NCBI GenBank assembly: GCA_026545225.1
Contig: CM048849.1
Span: forward strand, 55,261,836 to 55,325,835
Direction of reading: 5' to 3'
Source: Cornus controversa
Lineage: Eukaryota; Streptophyta; Magnoliopsida; Cornales; Cornaceae
Length of the DNA stretch: 64,000 nucleotides
Shown: positions 48,880-59,404 of the stretch, one piece after another
Position numbering within the stretch: position 1 is the first letter of the stretch
How the letters are laid out: each line of letters opens with the position of its first letter
Position numbers and translations under genes: made by a program
Notes under the pieces: generated by a model
Database searches by the model: none
What the model was told of the DNA's origin: nothing
What the model saw: the letters and a program-made list of their open reading frames with translations, nothing else

Positions 48880-49278
48880 ACTGGAATGCTAATAAACTTA
48901 TTCCTTCTTTCCTGAGAAATGAACTGTCAATTATCGATGCTGAAAACCTGTCAGGCCCGGCCCACAACTCAAGCTCAAGTGGCCCGATCAGAACCCATCA
49001 CTAGTTAAGTGTTTATATCTGTTTTTAGTTGTCTATGACCCAATGGTTAAGTTATTGCCTTCATAGTTGATACTAGTTGAGAGAGAGAGTTACAATGATG
49101 GAACAGTGCTCGAACTGATCATGATCTATAAAAGGAACTTCAACCAAGAAAACTTTTATTAGGCAAGACTATAATAACAACAACATGAACATAAGCCTTA
49201 TACTACAGGACCACTTTATTTATGTTAATAAAAAAAGACATTTTTTTAAACTAATTATATCATATTTTGACCAAGTAT
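48880..49278. other. Intergenic: BBL9 3' flank
   Basis: No gene. Homologous to the DNA between BBL6 and BBL7. Confidence 0.5.
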
Positions 49279-50920
49279 CTAACCACCTCTCTTCTTCTTC
49301 CCCTATGATGACAAAGGTGGAATGCTTTGTTCATTCCTGAAAAAATTACCAGGATCAACCATTGCCTTCACATGTACCAATCTCTTGAAGTTACTTTTGA
49401 AATACTTAATACACCAAATGCTTGCTTGTGCGTAGCTTGTGTTACCTTTATTATTGACTCCTATGCCAAGATCTCTATAGTTGATATATGCAGCTCTAGG
49501 AGACTTGGAAACATAAGGAGCCATGTAACTATAAAGCCTTCTGATCCAACTTACATGCCTCTCAGAAGCCCCTGTCCCCTCTTCATCCCAATACACCAAG
49601 TGCTGAATTTTGTATAAATTCCCAGCTCTATGTGGGAAAGGAATTGCAGACTCTGAAATTTCATTCATTCTTCCACCATATGGGCTCAAAATCAACAGAG
49701 CCCCCTAGGCTTCTTCTTCATAAAACCTTTCCCAAATCCCTTTGAGCCCATTTTCTGAAATTGGTTCCTTCACATAGTCTGATTTTGCTTTGAAATATCT
49801 TACTGACGGTTGAGTCCTGTCTAATAGAGTATCAAGGGATTCTCCACTTGGGAAACCGGCAAAGTAGAGGGTTGATTCGATCCAGCTCATTTCAATACAG
49901 TCTTGTTTCACCAAACCCAACTCGGGGAAGCTTTCTTGCATCAATTGAATGAGTTCATCAGCTCCACCAAGGAACAATGAGTTGAATGAATCTTGTATTG
50001 TTGTTCTGTTTTGGTTATCTTGACTGGAGTAATTCACTCTGCTTATAGTGACTCTGATGAATAGGTTCTCATCAAGCTTGTCTGCAATGTATTGCCACCT
50101 ATGGAGTAGCTTAGTTGCATTTTGTTCCAATGTTCTGCTGACTGTAAAAACAGTCACAGTTGATGGAACAGGAACCAATTCTATTTTCCATGCAATAATG
50201 ACACCAAAACTAGCACCTCCACCTCCTCTGATGGCCCAAAAGAGGTCCTCCCCCATTGATTCTCTGTCAAGAATTCTGCCATTGACATCGATTAATCGAG
50301 CATCGATGACATGATCTGCAGCGAGGACGTGTTTACGCAACATCAAGTCGTACCCTCCACCACTGAAGTGTCCACCAACACCCATAGTAGGGCAAACACC
50401 TGCTGGGAAGGCAAGTGTTTTGCTTTTCTCAGCAATTCTATAGTAGAGTTCACCAACAGTTGCACCAGATTGAACCCATGATGCAGTGTTAGTTTCAAGT
50501 TTCAATGTCCACAGTGATTGATCTAAGGTTTATTAGATCAATTATGACAAATGTGATTTCAGAAACATAGGAAAGACCCTCGTAATCGTGTCCTCCGCTT
50601 CAGATTCTTATCTGCATGCCATGATTTTTGTAGCAATATATTGATGTTTGAATGTGAGACTTATTGGTTGGTGTGACAATGACTAGAGGCTTAGGGGTGT
50701 AAGGTGAAGTGAATCGTAAGTTATGTATAGAGAACTGTAAAATAGATGAATATGATGAGTTGTTTGTGGTGTAGATGACTTTCGAGATAGATGTGAAGTT
50801 TTGGGAATGAAGAGAAAGGCATTGAAGAAAGTCTTCATGAGTCTGAGCAAAAGCTGCCCATGAAATTGAGAATATAGAAAGAATAAGTGATGAGAGCAAT
50901 GAAGTACTTGGAGTCTTCAT
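49279..50920 (-). pseudogene. BBL9: multiply disabled duplicate of BBL7 (subfamily III)
   Basis: Alignable to BBL7 from the ATG (50920) to the original stop position (49279). Lesions in reading order: CGA to TGA at 50,600-50,602, within the RSGGHDY flavin-His motif; insertions of 3 and 7 bp near 50,480-50,500, giving a net frameshift; GAG to TAG at 49,705-49,707; and TGG to TAG at 49,303-49,305, which removes the basic tail. The gatekeeper Val after CPT is Met here. It keeps the ancestral RGGGGASFG loop that BBL7 has changed. Dead beyond doubt. Confidence 0.96.
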
Positions 50921-50957
50921 TTCTAACTGTTGATGATTTTATGTAAGAGTGGAGTTG

Positions 50958-50969
50958 CTATTTATAATA
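50958..50969 (-). promoter_or_regulatory. TATA box of BBL9 pseudogene
   Basis: Minus strand TTATAAATAGC about 40-50 bp upstream of the former ATG, equivalent to the BBL7 box. The promoter core is better preserved than the gene. Confidence 0.6.
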
Positions 50970-51027
50970 GTTTAGGGAAAGCTTGTTTGAAGACTAAGAG
51001 ATTGGGAACATTGGGGTTAAACTTCTA

Positions 51028-51341
51028 TGCATGCCATACATACCAAGTTTAAGGTGATAAATTCAAGCATGCCATACAAACCAAGCTTAAAGGTGATAAA
51101 TTCAAGCACGCCATACAAACCAAGCTTAAGGTGATAAATTCAAGCATGCCATACAAACTAAGTTTAAGGTGATAAATTCAAGCATGCCATACATACCAAG
51201 CTTAAGGTGATAAATTCAAGCATGCCATACAAATCAAGCTTAAGGTGATAAATTTAAGCACGCCATACAAACTAAGTTTAAGGTGATAAATTCAAGCATG
51301 CCATACAAATCAAGCTTAAGGTGACAAATTTAAGCTTAAGG
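51028..51341. repeat. Minisatellite, eight units of about 38 bp
   Basis: The unit ggtgataaattcaagcatg-ccatacaaaccaagcttaa is repeated with small changes (catgcc/cacgcc, accaag/actaag). Eight ccatac words can be counted, against one in the equivalent DNA upstream of BBL7 (about 41,950). It sits about 100-420 bp upstream of the BBL9 start. Confidence 0.92.
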
Positions 51342-53810
51342 TAATTGAAGCCTCCTTGCACAAGAAATGGGGACACCGAAAGTTTCAAAATGCTAGGTAG
51401 GGCAGGGTGGTTGTATCTGAAGATATTGTGCCATAATACACTTCCGATTAAAGAGTGCCATTTTTTTTTAACTGAAAACAGGACACTTGATGAAATGCCA
51501 ACAGTTGACATAAGGGTTTTCATTTAAGAATGAATTTAATGTTCTAATTATGACAAGCTGTTGCTAAGATTTGAGTTAATTTTGTCTCACATATCTAATT
51601 GTGATGGGTGGTCAGAGTATAATAGGTAATCACCCGTGAGTACCCATCGTCCTATGACCTAAAGGTCCTTTTTTTTTTCTTTTTTTTTTAAACCAATAAT
51701 ATCACACCAAATTAAATAGGCAACCACCTCTTTCGCATTTAAAGTTTACTATCATCGCAGATACCATTGAATAATCCTTTGCCATTGTTGATTCTCTTTC
51801 TAAAATCAGTACCTTTTTCTTATATATATACACATATATATATATATATATATGGGACAAATACTGTTTGGGAAAATTATAGTAATTTAACAACTTCCGC
51901 TCTGTATAGTGATCACTGTCATGGTAAAGTAGTAAAAGTGCATACCCAATGATTTCATTAAAGCATTTCAAATATACAATGATCATGCATGTTCATTCTA
52001 CAATAATTGTTTTTCAAGTTTAGTTACAAAATATAATCTTCCCTTATTTGTTAGAATTTGGCAAGTGAAGTGACTGTAACTTTTATTAGTGAAAATTTAA
52101 AATATACAAGAAAGCTAAATACAATGTAGTCTCTTTAACTATGAGGAAAGGGAAGTAATAAGACAACTACAAGTCCCTCACAAGTTGAGGGCATAGATAA
52201 CTAGCAAAGTATAAGACAATTAACCAAGAAGCTTTTACCATCGTCAAGCTAGGGAATTCCAATTCTGAAGTGGGTGGATTTTTTTATTTTTTATTAATTA
52301 TTATTATTATTATTTTCTATTACTAAAAAATTTCTGTATTCATGACTTGGGAAAAGATATATTAATTAATTAATAAAGTCAATAACTTCGAGATGATATC
52401 CATCCCTATTTTGTTCAGACCTGCATAAATTGAAGCAGATATGGTTGCTTGGTATATATATGGTGCATATAGTTGATCGTTGAATTTTCATTGTAGGACT
52501 ACAAAAGTTTGAAGAAGTTGTATAAAATTGAATTAATAAGCCAATGGTCAAGGCTAATTGGCTATTGACATTTCATTCTCATATATGGAAAATTTCTCAT
52601 GGTTCACCAATTCTTTTAAAAATAGAATTCCATGAGTAAAATATAATATTTTATTAGGAAAATTGAACCAATAATTATCCCATTTATTTAGTTCAACTTC
52701 TCAAGTAATTCATCATTAAAACTTTCTAAATATATATGTACTTTGAAATTAATATTTGTCGGTAAGAGAACGCATTTTCTTCGCTATTATATACATTCAT
52801 GTAAATTTCAAATCCACGAATTGTCAATGATTTTGAGTACAATCCAAGCAAAAGTGAACCCCCAACTTGTTCATTTTGAAATGTAATGTTGATTAAAAAA
52901 ATTTCAAGTATGAGAGGATGTATTTCAAAATGTATTTCAGAGAGGAGATTCGTTACGCTTGGTGCATCGGAATTGTTGGTGCACTACACATGTAATGGAG
53001 TCTACAGTGCGTGTAGTGCACTGACTGTCCAAATGCGTCTGGTACATGTGCACTGAGCGCACTAAATATCTATTTTTTTCACACAATCTAGGAGCCAAGT
53101 TTGGTTGGACTATTTTCTGGATTTCATTTACTCTTGGACGATGAATTGCAGCCAACCACGTAAGCACATACCATGACTTCAAAAGGTATATTCTATTTTA
53201 ATGTGAGTTTGAAAAACTAATATTATATGGTGATCTAAAAACTGTTTTTTATTTTGAGTTCCTGATAATATTATATAAAACTAAACCAAACAGACCTTTA
53301 ATTTTTCAATTCTTGTTGTGTGACAATGACCTAAAATTTGGTTTGTGGTTCCCTTTATTCTTCTATTTATTAGTCATTATATTTTACAGTGCCCTTATCC
53401 TGTTGAAAATTCAAGATGTTGATGCTAAGGTTAATATATATTGAAAAATGCTTGCCTCATGACCATCAATGTTGCATAATGATAGAATGATTCGTACCAT
53501 TTTTGAATTTAAAAATATGTAAAGAGAAAAAATAAGGTTTTAATTTTTTTCTAATATTTTAAATTCAAAATAAACACTTTCATTCTATCATTGTGTCACA
53601 TCGATAGTGAAAAAGAACTTCTTGTTCATACATGTAAATGAACAAATAGTCAATTAAGTAATTAAAGAAAAAAAAATGATGACTTCTTGGTTGAGGCTTA
53701 CAAGAAACATCCAAGGAAAATATGTTTAAGTGCAAATTAAAGACTTTGAATACCTCCCGAAATCAAAGCTTTAGACCACAACTTGTTAGAAAAATTCAAG
53801 TTTATTGCTG

Positions 53811-53862
<52 letters not shown>

Positions 53863-54142
53863 CAGCAATTATTATTATTATTTTCCTTCAGTGAATGAAA
53901 AGTACATATGGGACAAAGAAATGTAGAACAGCTAAAGGGCCCAAAGCAAAAGCCAGCAGCTAGTTAGCAGTTACAGGAGCGGCAGCCCATGGGGCTAAAC
54001 ATACAATTAGGAGCCCAAGAAGTTCTACCAATCTTAAGAGCCCAAGCCCACCAAAACAGATGACCGTTATTCTTTAAACTGTGGGAGAAAGTCAAAAAAA
54101 TAGAGCAGACATGGCGATAATTGGAGAGCTGTAGACGAAAAT
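51342..54142. other. Intergenic: BBL9 upstream region
   Basis: No gene. Much of it aligns with block A. 53,360-53,450 also resembles 61,090-61,155 (ccttatcctgttgaaaattcaag, gatgctaaggt-aatatata). TA tracts lie at 51,828-51,853 and 53,812-53,859. Confidence 0.5.
53812..53859. repeat. (TA)n microsatellite
   Basis: More than 20 TA units. Confidence 0.95.
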
Positions 54143-54570
54143 CTTCTCAAGCTGAACCCAGATCATTGCTTCTAGCGGCAGCACTATTCTTCTTCTGAAT
54201 GGAGAAGGCGACATCGGACGGAGTAAAAAATCAACCTTCTAACAGTGTCCGAAGTGGAGTGAGGCCTGCCAAAGGTAAGGTTGTTTCTCTGTTCCCTGAT
54301 AAAATAAACACAACCTGCAAAACATATATTGTAAAATAAATTCTTGTTGGATTGGTTTGCGTGATCCCACAGGGAGGAAATTCCAACAATTAAAGAACTC
54401 CAGCTTGGGTAGTTACAGTGAATGCCACAAAGATGTTTGAAGAAATGCCAAAGAGGCGCAGAGAAAGAACATTCGAAAAAATAGGTGTTGGAATGACTCT
54501 ACATTAGACATGCATAGAAGGAAAGGGAGGAGCTATTGCGAGTGGGGAGTTTGTTCAAAATGGCCATCCA
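54143..54570 (-). pseudogene. LINE relic, copy B
   Basis: Near copy of 45,925-46,375 (shared ggtaaggttgtttctctgttccctgataaaata-type stretch), with an extra deletion in the zinc-finger part. It came with the block duplication rather than by separate insertion. Confidence 0.75.
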
Positions 54571-54582
54571 AAGAACAACTCC

Positions 54583-55630
54583 TCTAAATTCTTGAAGGTT
54601 TTTTTGAAATACTTAACGCCCCAAATGCTTGCTTGTGTGTAAGCTTGTGTTGCCTTTATTGTTTACTCCCAGGTCAAGATCCCTATAGTTGAGATATGCA
54701 TCTCTTGGAGACTTGGTAACACAGGGAGTCATGTAACTGTAAAGCCTTCTGATCCAACTTATGTGCCTTTGATTTGCCTCTATCCCTTTTTCCTTCCAAA
54801 ACACCTCATAATGAATATTGTATATTGATGAGCGCCGAAAGTTTTACATTCAAGTTCTCTTAGTAATATTTCTTTTATACTTTTAATATTGAATTGAGTT
54901 TTATTTGATTTTCAAGAGTTTAATGATAATTGCTCATAATTGAATGCAAATTGAACCTTTAATTTGAGTTGACATCGAAGAGAATTGGGTTTCAGCTATT
55001 GGACATGCTAATTTGAAGACTCAAGAGTGATTGGGCTAAGAAAACAAGCCTAAATAGGTCCAAAAAGAGTGCACAAAGTCCAAAAGGATCATTAGGCCAC
55101 CAAAATAGGCCCAAATTGGGCCCATGTGGCTGGCAAGGGTGACTGGTCGCCATTCCAACTGAGTGCTCACTTAAAAGTCTCTATTTCTCTCTTCATTTGA
55201 GTAGTTAGTTAATTTTCTGAATTGAGGGTTAATTTTGGGCAATTTTGGACTTCTTGAGAGCTTGAATGGCTATGGAAATTTAAGAATTTACCTTGAAGTT
55301 GTAGATTCAATCATTTATGAAAAGCTAAACACCTTTTCTAGGAATGTTATAACACTCTTTCTCTTTCTTCTATTGATCCATTTGTGTTGAAATTGAGAAT
55401 TTTCGTACTCAAAATGAATTGCATGATTAGATTTAATAATTCATAGTTATACTTGAATTGTTGTGCTCAATTCTATAAATACAATCTCTCATATGCCTTT
55501 TAGTCCATTATCTGAAATAGGTTCCTTCACAAAATCTGACTTCCCCTTCAAATGGGATTGCATCACGAGTCCTATTCAATAAAACATCAATAGAGTCTTC
55601 ACTAGAGAAGCCTGCAAAGTAAAGGATTTA
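54583..55630 (-). pseudogene. BBL10: two BBE-like gene scraps around a repeat insertion (subfamily IV)
   Basis: 54,583-54,825 (minus) encodes remains of the C-terminal BBE domain: HISWIRRLYSYMTPCVTKSP, then YLNYRDLDLGVNNKGNTS, followed by a frame change. 55,487-55,630 encodes an upstream part of the protein (FAGFSSEDSIDVLLNRT, then a frameshifted KSD-VKEP-like stretch and TGA in place of the Trp of GIW). About 110 bp of coding sequence expected between the scraps is gone, replaced by the LTR-like repeat. The N-terminal half, promoter and last 30 or so codons are missing. Sequence is closest to BBL11. Confidence 0.85.
54827..55486 (+). repeat. Dispersed LTR-like repeat, copy 2, inside BBL10
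   Basis: Starts TGATGAGCGCCG right after the BBE-like codons attgtatat and aligns with 34,119-34,745, with one extra insert near 55,320-55,375. The insertion is not clean, since about 110 bp of BBL10 was lost at the site, and the right end is truncated. Confidence 0.65.
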
Positions 55631-56003
55631 CTTACCCTCTCACTGGTTACTTAGTTCAGTCTTGAACAGCACTGCGGATTTTCTCAAAGTATTAGTGTGT
55701 GTGTGTGTGTGTGCACCTGTTTGAATTAAACAGGAGCTAAAACATGGCCCACACGGTTTTGCTCTTGGGTTTTACCTCAAAAGACCGCATACCATTTGAA
55801 AAGAACATGCTACATATAAGTACATCCCCTTTTCCACACTCAGACGATGTGGGATTGAGCACCATGTACCCTGTCAGTGTGGTAGCTCAGCTCAGTGTCT
55901 GTCTTCACACCCGTCCACAAGGGTTACTACAATCCACCCCCGTATGAGACCCGGAGTCATCGTCGGCACACTTCCGGTTGGGTTCAAGCTCTAATACCAA
56001 CTG
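55631..56003. repeat. Single-arm partial copy of the palindromic repeat
   Basis: 55,745-55,935 repeats, in direct orientation, the arm of the palindrome at 56,004-56,480 (acggttttgctcttgggttttac, cagacgatgtgggattgagcac). A short (TG)n run lies at about 55,697-55,713. Confidence 0.75.
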
Positions 56004-56480
56004 TAATACCCCGCTCCAACATATGGTATAATATTATCCGTTTTGGGTTATAGCCCACAAGGTTTTGCTCTTGGGTTTTACCCCAAAATGCCTCATACCA
56101 TTTGAAGAGAACATACTACATATAAGCACATCTTCTTTTTCACACCCAGACGATATCGGATTGAGCACTCTATACCTTGTTAGTGTGGTAGCTCAGCCCA
56201 ATGTCTGTCTTGGCACCCGCCCACTCACACCTGTAGTAACCCTTGTGGACGGGTGTGAGTGGGCGGGTGCGAAGACAGACACTGGGCTGAGCTACCACAT
56301 TGACAGGGTACAGGGTGCTCAATCCCACATCGCCTGGGTGTGAAAAAAGGGGATGTGCTTATATGTAGTATGTTCTCTTCAAATGGTATGAGGCCTTTTG
56401 GGGTAAAACCCAAGAGCAAAATCGTGCGGGCTTAGGCCCAAAGCGGACAATATCATACCATATGTTGGAGCGAGGTATTA
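56004..56480. mobile_element. Large palindromic (foldback) repeat
   Basis: Left arm TAATACCCCGCTCCAACATA... and right arm, reverse-complemented, TAATACCTCGCTCCAACATA... pair over about 215 bp each, around a loop near 56,235-56,250 (tgtagtaacccttgtggacg). Both arms carry gttttgctcttgggttttac and cataccatttgaagagaaca. No protein is encoded. RNA read through it would fold into a long hairpin. The class is not resolved: it may be a foldback or MITE, or two LTR fragments joined head to head. Confidence 0.8.
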
Positions 56481-57720
56481 TAACACCCGTCCACAAGAGT
56501 TACTACAATTATTAACATTGATTGTCGACTGAGAATTTATTACAACTTCTTTAATATTACACGATCTTGATTCTAAATTACACTTGAAACAAAATACAAC
56601 CAGAAGTAGGGTCCTAGGAAAACTACTTGGGTTAAATACAACCAACAATAAAGTGCTAGGGACACTACTTGGATTTAGGCACAACAGTAATAGGGTGCTA
56701 GGGAAACTACTTGGATTTAGGCAAAGTCATAAGTAGAGTGCTAGGAAACTACTTGGGTTGGAAGAAAAAAGTAAAAGACATTTAAAGTAAAAAAATGCAA
56801 TTTAATGCATGATAAGTAATGTGAGACATTGGGCTATAATTGCTCGAAATCAAGGGTAATCCGCTAGGGATAAGTTTATTTTGGTTTGAAGTGTTGGACC
56901 TCTTCTCCATTGGAGGCGGTCATTTATTTATAGATGGAGTTTGACATGGCTTCAGAGAGTGTCGTCCGTCAGATTGAACTCCACGTGGTCGGCTGTGATT
57001 GATTCTTCTAGTTATATTAGCACATGGCTAATATATGTTTTTTGATTCGGTGGTAAAGACAATGATAATGAACAATCTAGTTGGAGTAACCAAACTTAAT
57101 TGATCAAGATGGACGTCATTTTAGGTGGACGCTTAGCTCATTTAACTGATGTAATATGCTAAAGTGATCTTATAGGAAGTTTCCTTGTATTAGAGCATTA
57201 AATGTACTAATTTTCATATTTAACAACGTGTTAAATAAGAAACATCAGGGATCAGCGAGGGAGTCAGTCATGGATTTTCTTATTTCATTGAATTTGACTT
57301 TATCACTTTTCACGGGTGATTCCATTGTCGATGCTTGTTTCGAACAAGTTCATAGCCGAGATACATGTTCAGCTATGGATCAAATTCTACTTTAATACCC
57401 CTTGTTCCTTGAGTAAAAATTGCCTAGTCTTGGTTGAATGATCAAATGACTAATCTGGGTGCAAACACATATAATCAGACTATTAACTTATAACTACACA
57501 AACATATACTTTTATTTAATTTGCCCCAGAAATTACATGAACTTATACTTTATTTTTCTCTAGAACCCTTATTTATGCCAATACAATAACACACAATATT
57601 TTCTACTAATTACATGAACATATACTTTATTTTTCCCTAGACCCCTTATTTATGCCAATACAGTAACACAATATTTTTAACTAACTACAGTAATGCTTTT
57701 TGGCTCAAGGATCTATCTAT
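56481..57720. other. Intergenic and BBL11 3' flank
   Basis: 56,620-56,760 has three or four diverged copies of aagtagggtgctagg-aaactacttgg-tt. No gene recognised. The 3' flank is described separately. Confidence 0.45.
57534..57687. repeat. Two-copy tandem repeat in the BBL11 3' flank, about 77-bp unit
   Basis: The unit acatgaacttatactttattt...cttatttatgccaataca is present twice head to tail. The BBL12 flank (63,140-63,300) also has two copies, while BBL5 (about 35,330-35,420) appears to have one and a fraction. Confidence 0.8.
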
Positions 57721-59343
57721 CTATCTCTTCTTACTACCCAATGAGGGTGGAATGCTTTGTTCATTCCTGAAGAAATTACCAGGATCAACCAAGGTCTTCA
57801 CATGTACCAATCTCTTGAAGTTACTCTTGAAATACTTAAGACCCCAAATGCTTGCTTGTGTGTAGCTTGTGTTGCCTTTGTTGTTTACTCCCAAATCAAG
57901 ATCCCTGTAGTTGAGATATGCACCTCTTGGAGACTTGGAAACATAGGGAATCATGTAACTGTAAAGCCTTCTGATCCAACCTATATGCCTTTGATTTGCC
58001 TCTTTCCCTTTTTCATCCCAAAACACTATATAATGAATGTTGTATATAGTCCCAGCTCTATGAGGGAAAGGTGTTTCGGATTCTGAAATCTCACTCAACC
58101 TTCCACCAAAAGGACTCAACAACATCTCAGCCCCATCCACCTCTTCTTCATTATACCTCTCCCATATGCCTTCTAGTCCTTTCTCTGGAATTGGCTCCTT
58201 CACATAATCTGACTTCCCTTTGTAAAAGGCCTTCCCGTCAAGACTCCTATTCAACAAAACATTAATGGAGTCTTCATTAGAGAAACCTGCAAAATAAAGA
58301 ATCGACTCGATCCAGCTCATTTCAATACCATCTTCTTTCACAAAACCCAATTCAGGAAAACTTTTTTGCATCAATGGAAGCAGTGTATCAACTCCACCAA
58401 GGTACAAGGAAACGAATGAAGCTCGTATCGTTCTTTCACCAGCTGGTTTAATACTAGAATAATCTATACTTCTTATGAAGACTCTCATGAGTAGGTTGTC
58501 ATCAAATTTGTCTGCAATGTATTGCCACCTGTGGACAAGGTTGGTTGCATTTTGTTCCAATGTTCTGCTGACATTGAACACTGTCACAGTTGATGGAACA
58601 GAAACCAACTTTATCTTCCATGCAAGGATGACTCCAAAGCTAGCACCTCCACCTCCTCTGATAGCCCAAAAGAGGTCTTCTCCCATGGATTTTCTGTCAA
58701 GAAATCTACCATTGACATCGATTACATGAGCATCGATGATATTATCTGCAGCGAGGCCATGTTTACGCGACATCATGCTATACCCTCCCCCACTTATGTG
58801 TCCACCGACACCCACCATGGGGCAAACACCTGCTGGAAAGGCAAGAGTTCTACTCTTCGAGGCAATGGCGTGGTAAACTTCACCGAGGGTTGCACCGGCT
58901 TGAACCCATGCAATGCTCTTTTCAATGTCAATAGTGATATTTCGAAGGTTTATAAGATCAACAATGACAAATGGGACTTCAGAGACATAAGAAAGGCCCT
59001 CGTAATCATGTCCGCCGCTTCGGACTCTTATCTGCAGGCCATGTTTTTTGGAACAATATATGGCTGTCTGAATGTGAGACTCATGCAAAGGTGTGACAAT
59101 GACATGGGGTTTGGGGGTACTTGGTGTTATGAATCTGAGGTTTGATTTGGAGAAATCCAATATGGATAGATAGGAGGAGTTGTTTGGGGTGTAAATGACT
59201 TTGGAGATTGATGATGCGGAATTATCAGAATGATGAGAAAGGCATTGAAGAAAATCCTCATGGGTTTGATCAGCATAAACTACCCATGAAATTGAGAAAA
59301 CAATACAAACAAGTGAAAACAAAGAAGTTCTTGTTGTCTTCAT
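57721..59343 (-). CDS. BBL11: BBE-like FAD-linked oxidase with an Asn-x-His active site (subfamily IV)
   Basis: A 540-residue secreted BBE-like protein from the ATG at 59343 (MKTTRTSLFS, signal peptide to about residue 24). The open frame extends to an ATG at 59385, but the TATA box at 59,393-59,404 is only 8 bp from that codon and 50 bp from 59343. Flavin-linking His112 and Cys174, gatekeeper Val177, N1-locus His182, Tyr after SGGG and catalytic-type Tyr479 (YLNYRD) are present. Oddities: the residue pair that is Lys-x-Gln in BBL1-4, 6 and 7 is Asn435-x-His437 (YNIHY); CPT reads CPM; and the otherwise conserved Cys of the KxDCxEMSW motif is Gly. It is the only complete open member of its subfamily here. 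The stop codon lies in a CTAT microsatellite. Confidence 0.94.
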   Translation of the reverse strand: MKTTRTSLFSLVCIVFSISWVVYADQTHEDFLQCLSHHSDNSASSISKVIYTPNNSSYLSILDFSKSNLRFITPSTPKPHVIVTPLHESHIQTAIYCSKKHGLQIRVRSGGHDYEGLSYVSEVPFVIVDLINLRNITIDIEKSIAWVQAGATLGEVYHAIASKSRTLAFPAGVCPMVGVGGHISGGGYSMMSRKHGLAADNIIDAHVIDVNGRFLDRKSMGEDLFWAIRGGGGASFGVILAWKIKLVSVPSTVTVFNVSRTLEQNATNLVHRWQYIADKFDDNLLMRVFIRSIDYSSIKPAGERTIRASFVSLYLGGVDTLLPLMQKSFPELGFVKEDGIEMSWIESILYFAGFSNEDSINVLLNRSLDGKAFYKGKSDYVKEPIPEKGLEGIWERYNEEEVDGAEMLLSPFGGRLSEISESETPFPHRAGTIYNIHYIVFWDEKGKEANQRHIGWIRRLYSYMIPYVSKSPRGAYLNYRDLDLGVNNKGNTSYTQASIWGLKYFKSNFKRLVHVKTLVDPGNFFRNEQSIPPSLGSKKR

Positions 59344-59392
59344 GATCATTTCTTTGATGATTTTGTGTACAAGAAAGACATGCAATTAGTCT

Positions 59393-59404
59393 GCTATTTA
59401 TAGC
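59393..59404 (-). promoter_or_regulatory. TATA box of BBL11
   Basis: Minus strand GCTATAAATAGC, 50 bp upstream of the chosen ATG, identical to the BBL5 box. Confidence 0.75.

Larger units (their letters stand above)
46816..54576. repeat. Segmental duplication, block B
   Basis: Right-hand copy of block A, carrying BBL8, BBL9 and a LINE relic. It ends at about 54,576 (ggccatccaaagaacaa), where the sequence passes directly into BBL10 coding remains. Both genes of this copy are disabled. Confidence 0.88.

Noticed and set aside
50600-50920. Short BBE-like gene encoding only the N-terminus
   Set aside because: It is the 5' part of BBL9, ended by a nonsense codon inside the flavin-His motif; the rest of the gene follows in alignment.
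51028-51341. CRISPR-like array of regular repeats
   Set aside because: The units are contiguous without unique spacers, the DNA is plant nuclear, and one unit exists at the paralogous site; it is a minisatellite.
59344-59385. Upstream ATG extending BBL11 by 14 residues (and the same in BBL5 at 37,109)
   Set aside because: The TATA box lies only 8 bp upstream of that ATG, and the extra residues would precede the signal peptide. The internal ATG matches the MKT-type starts of the sister genes.
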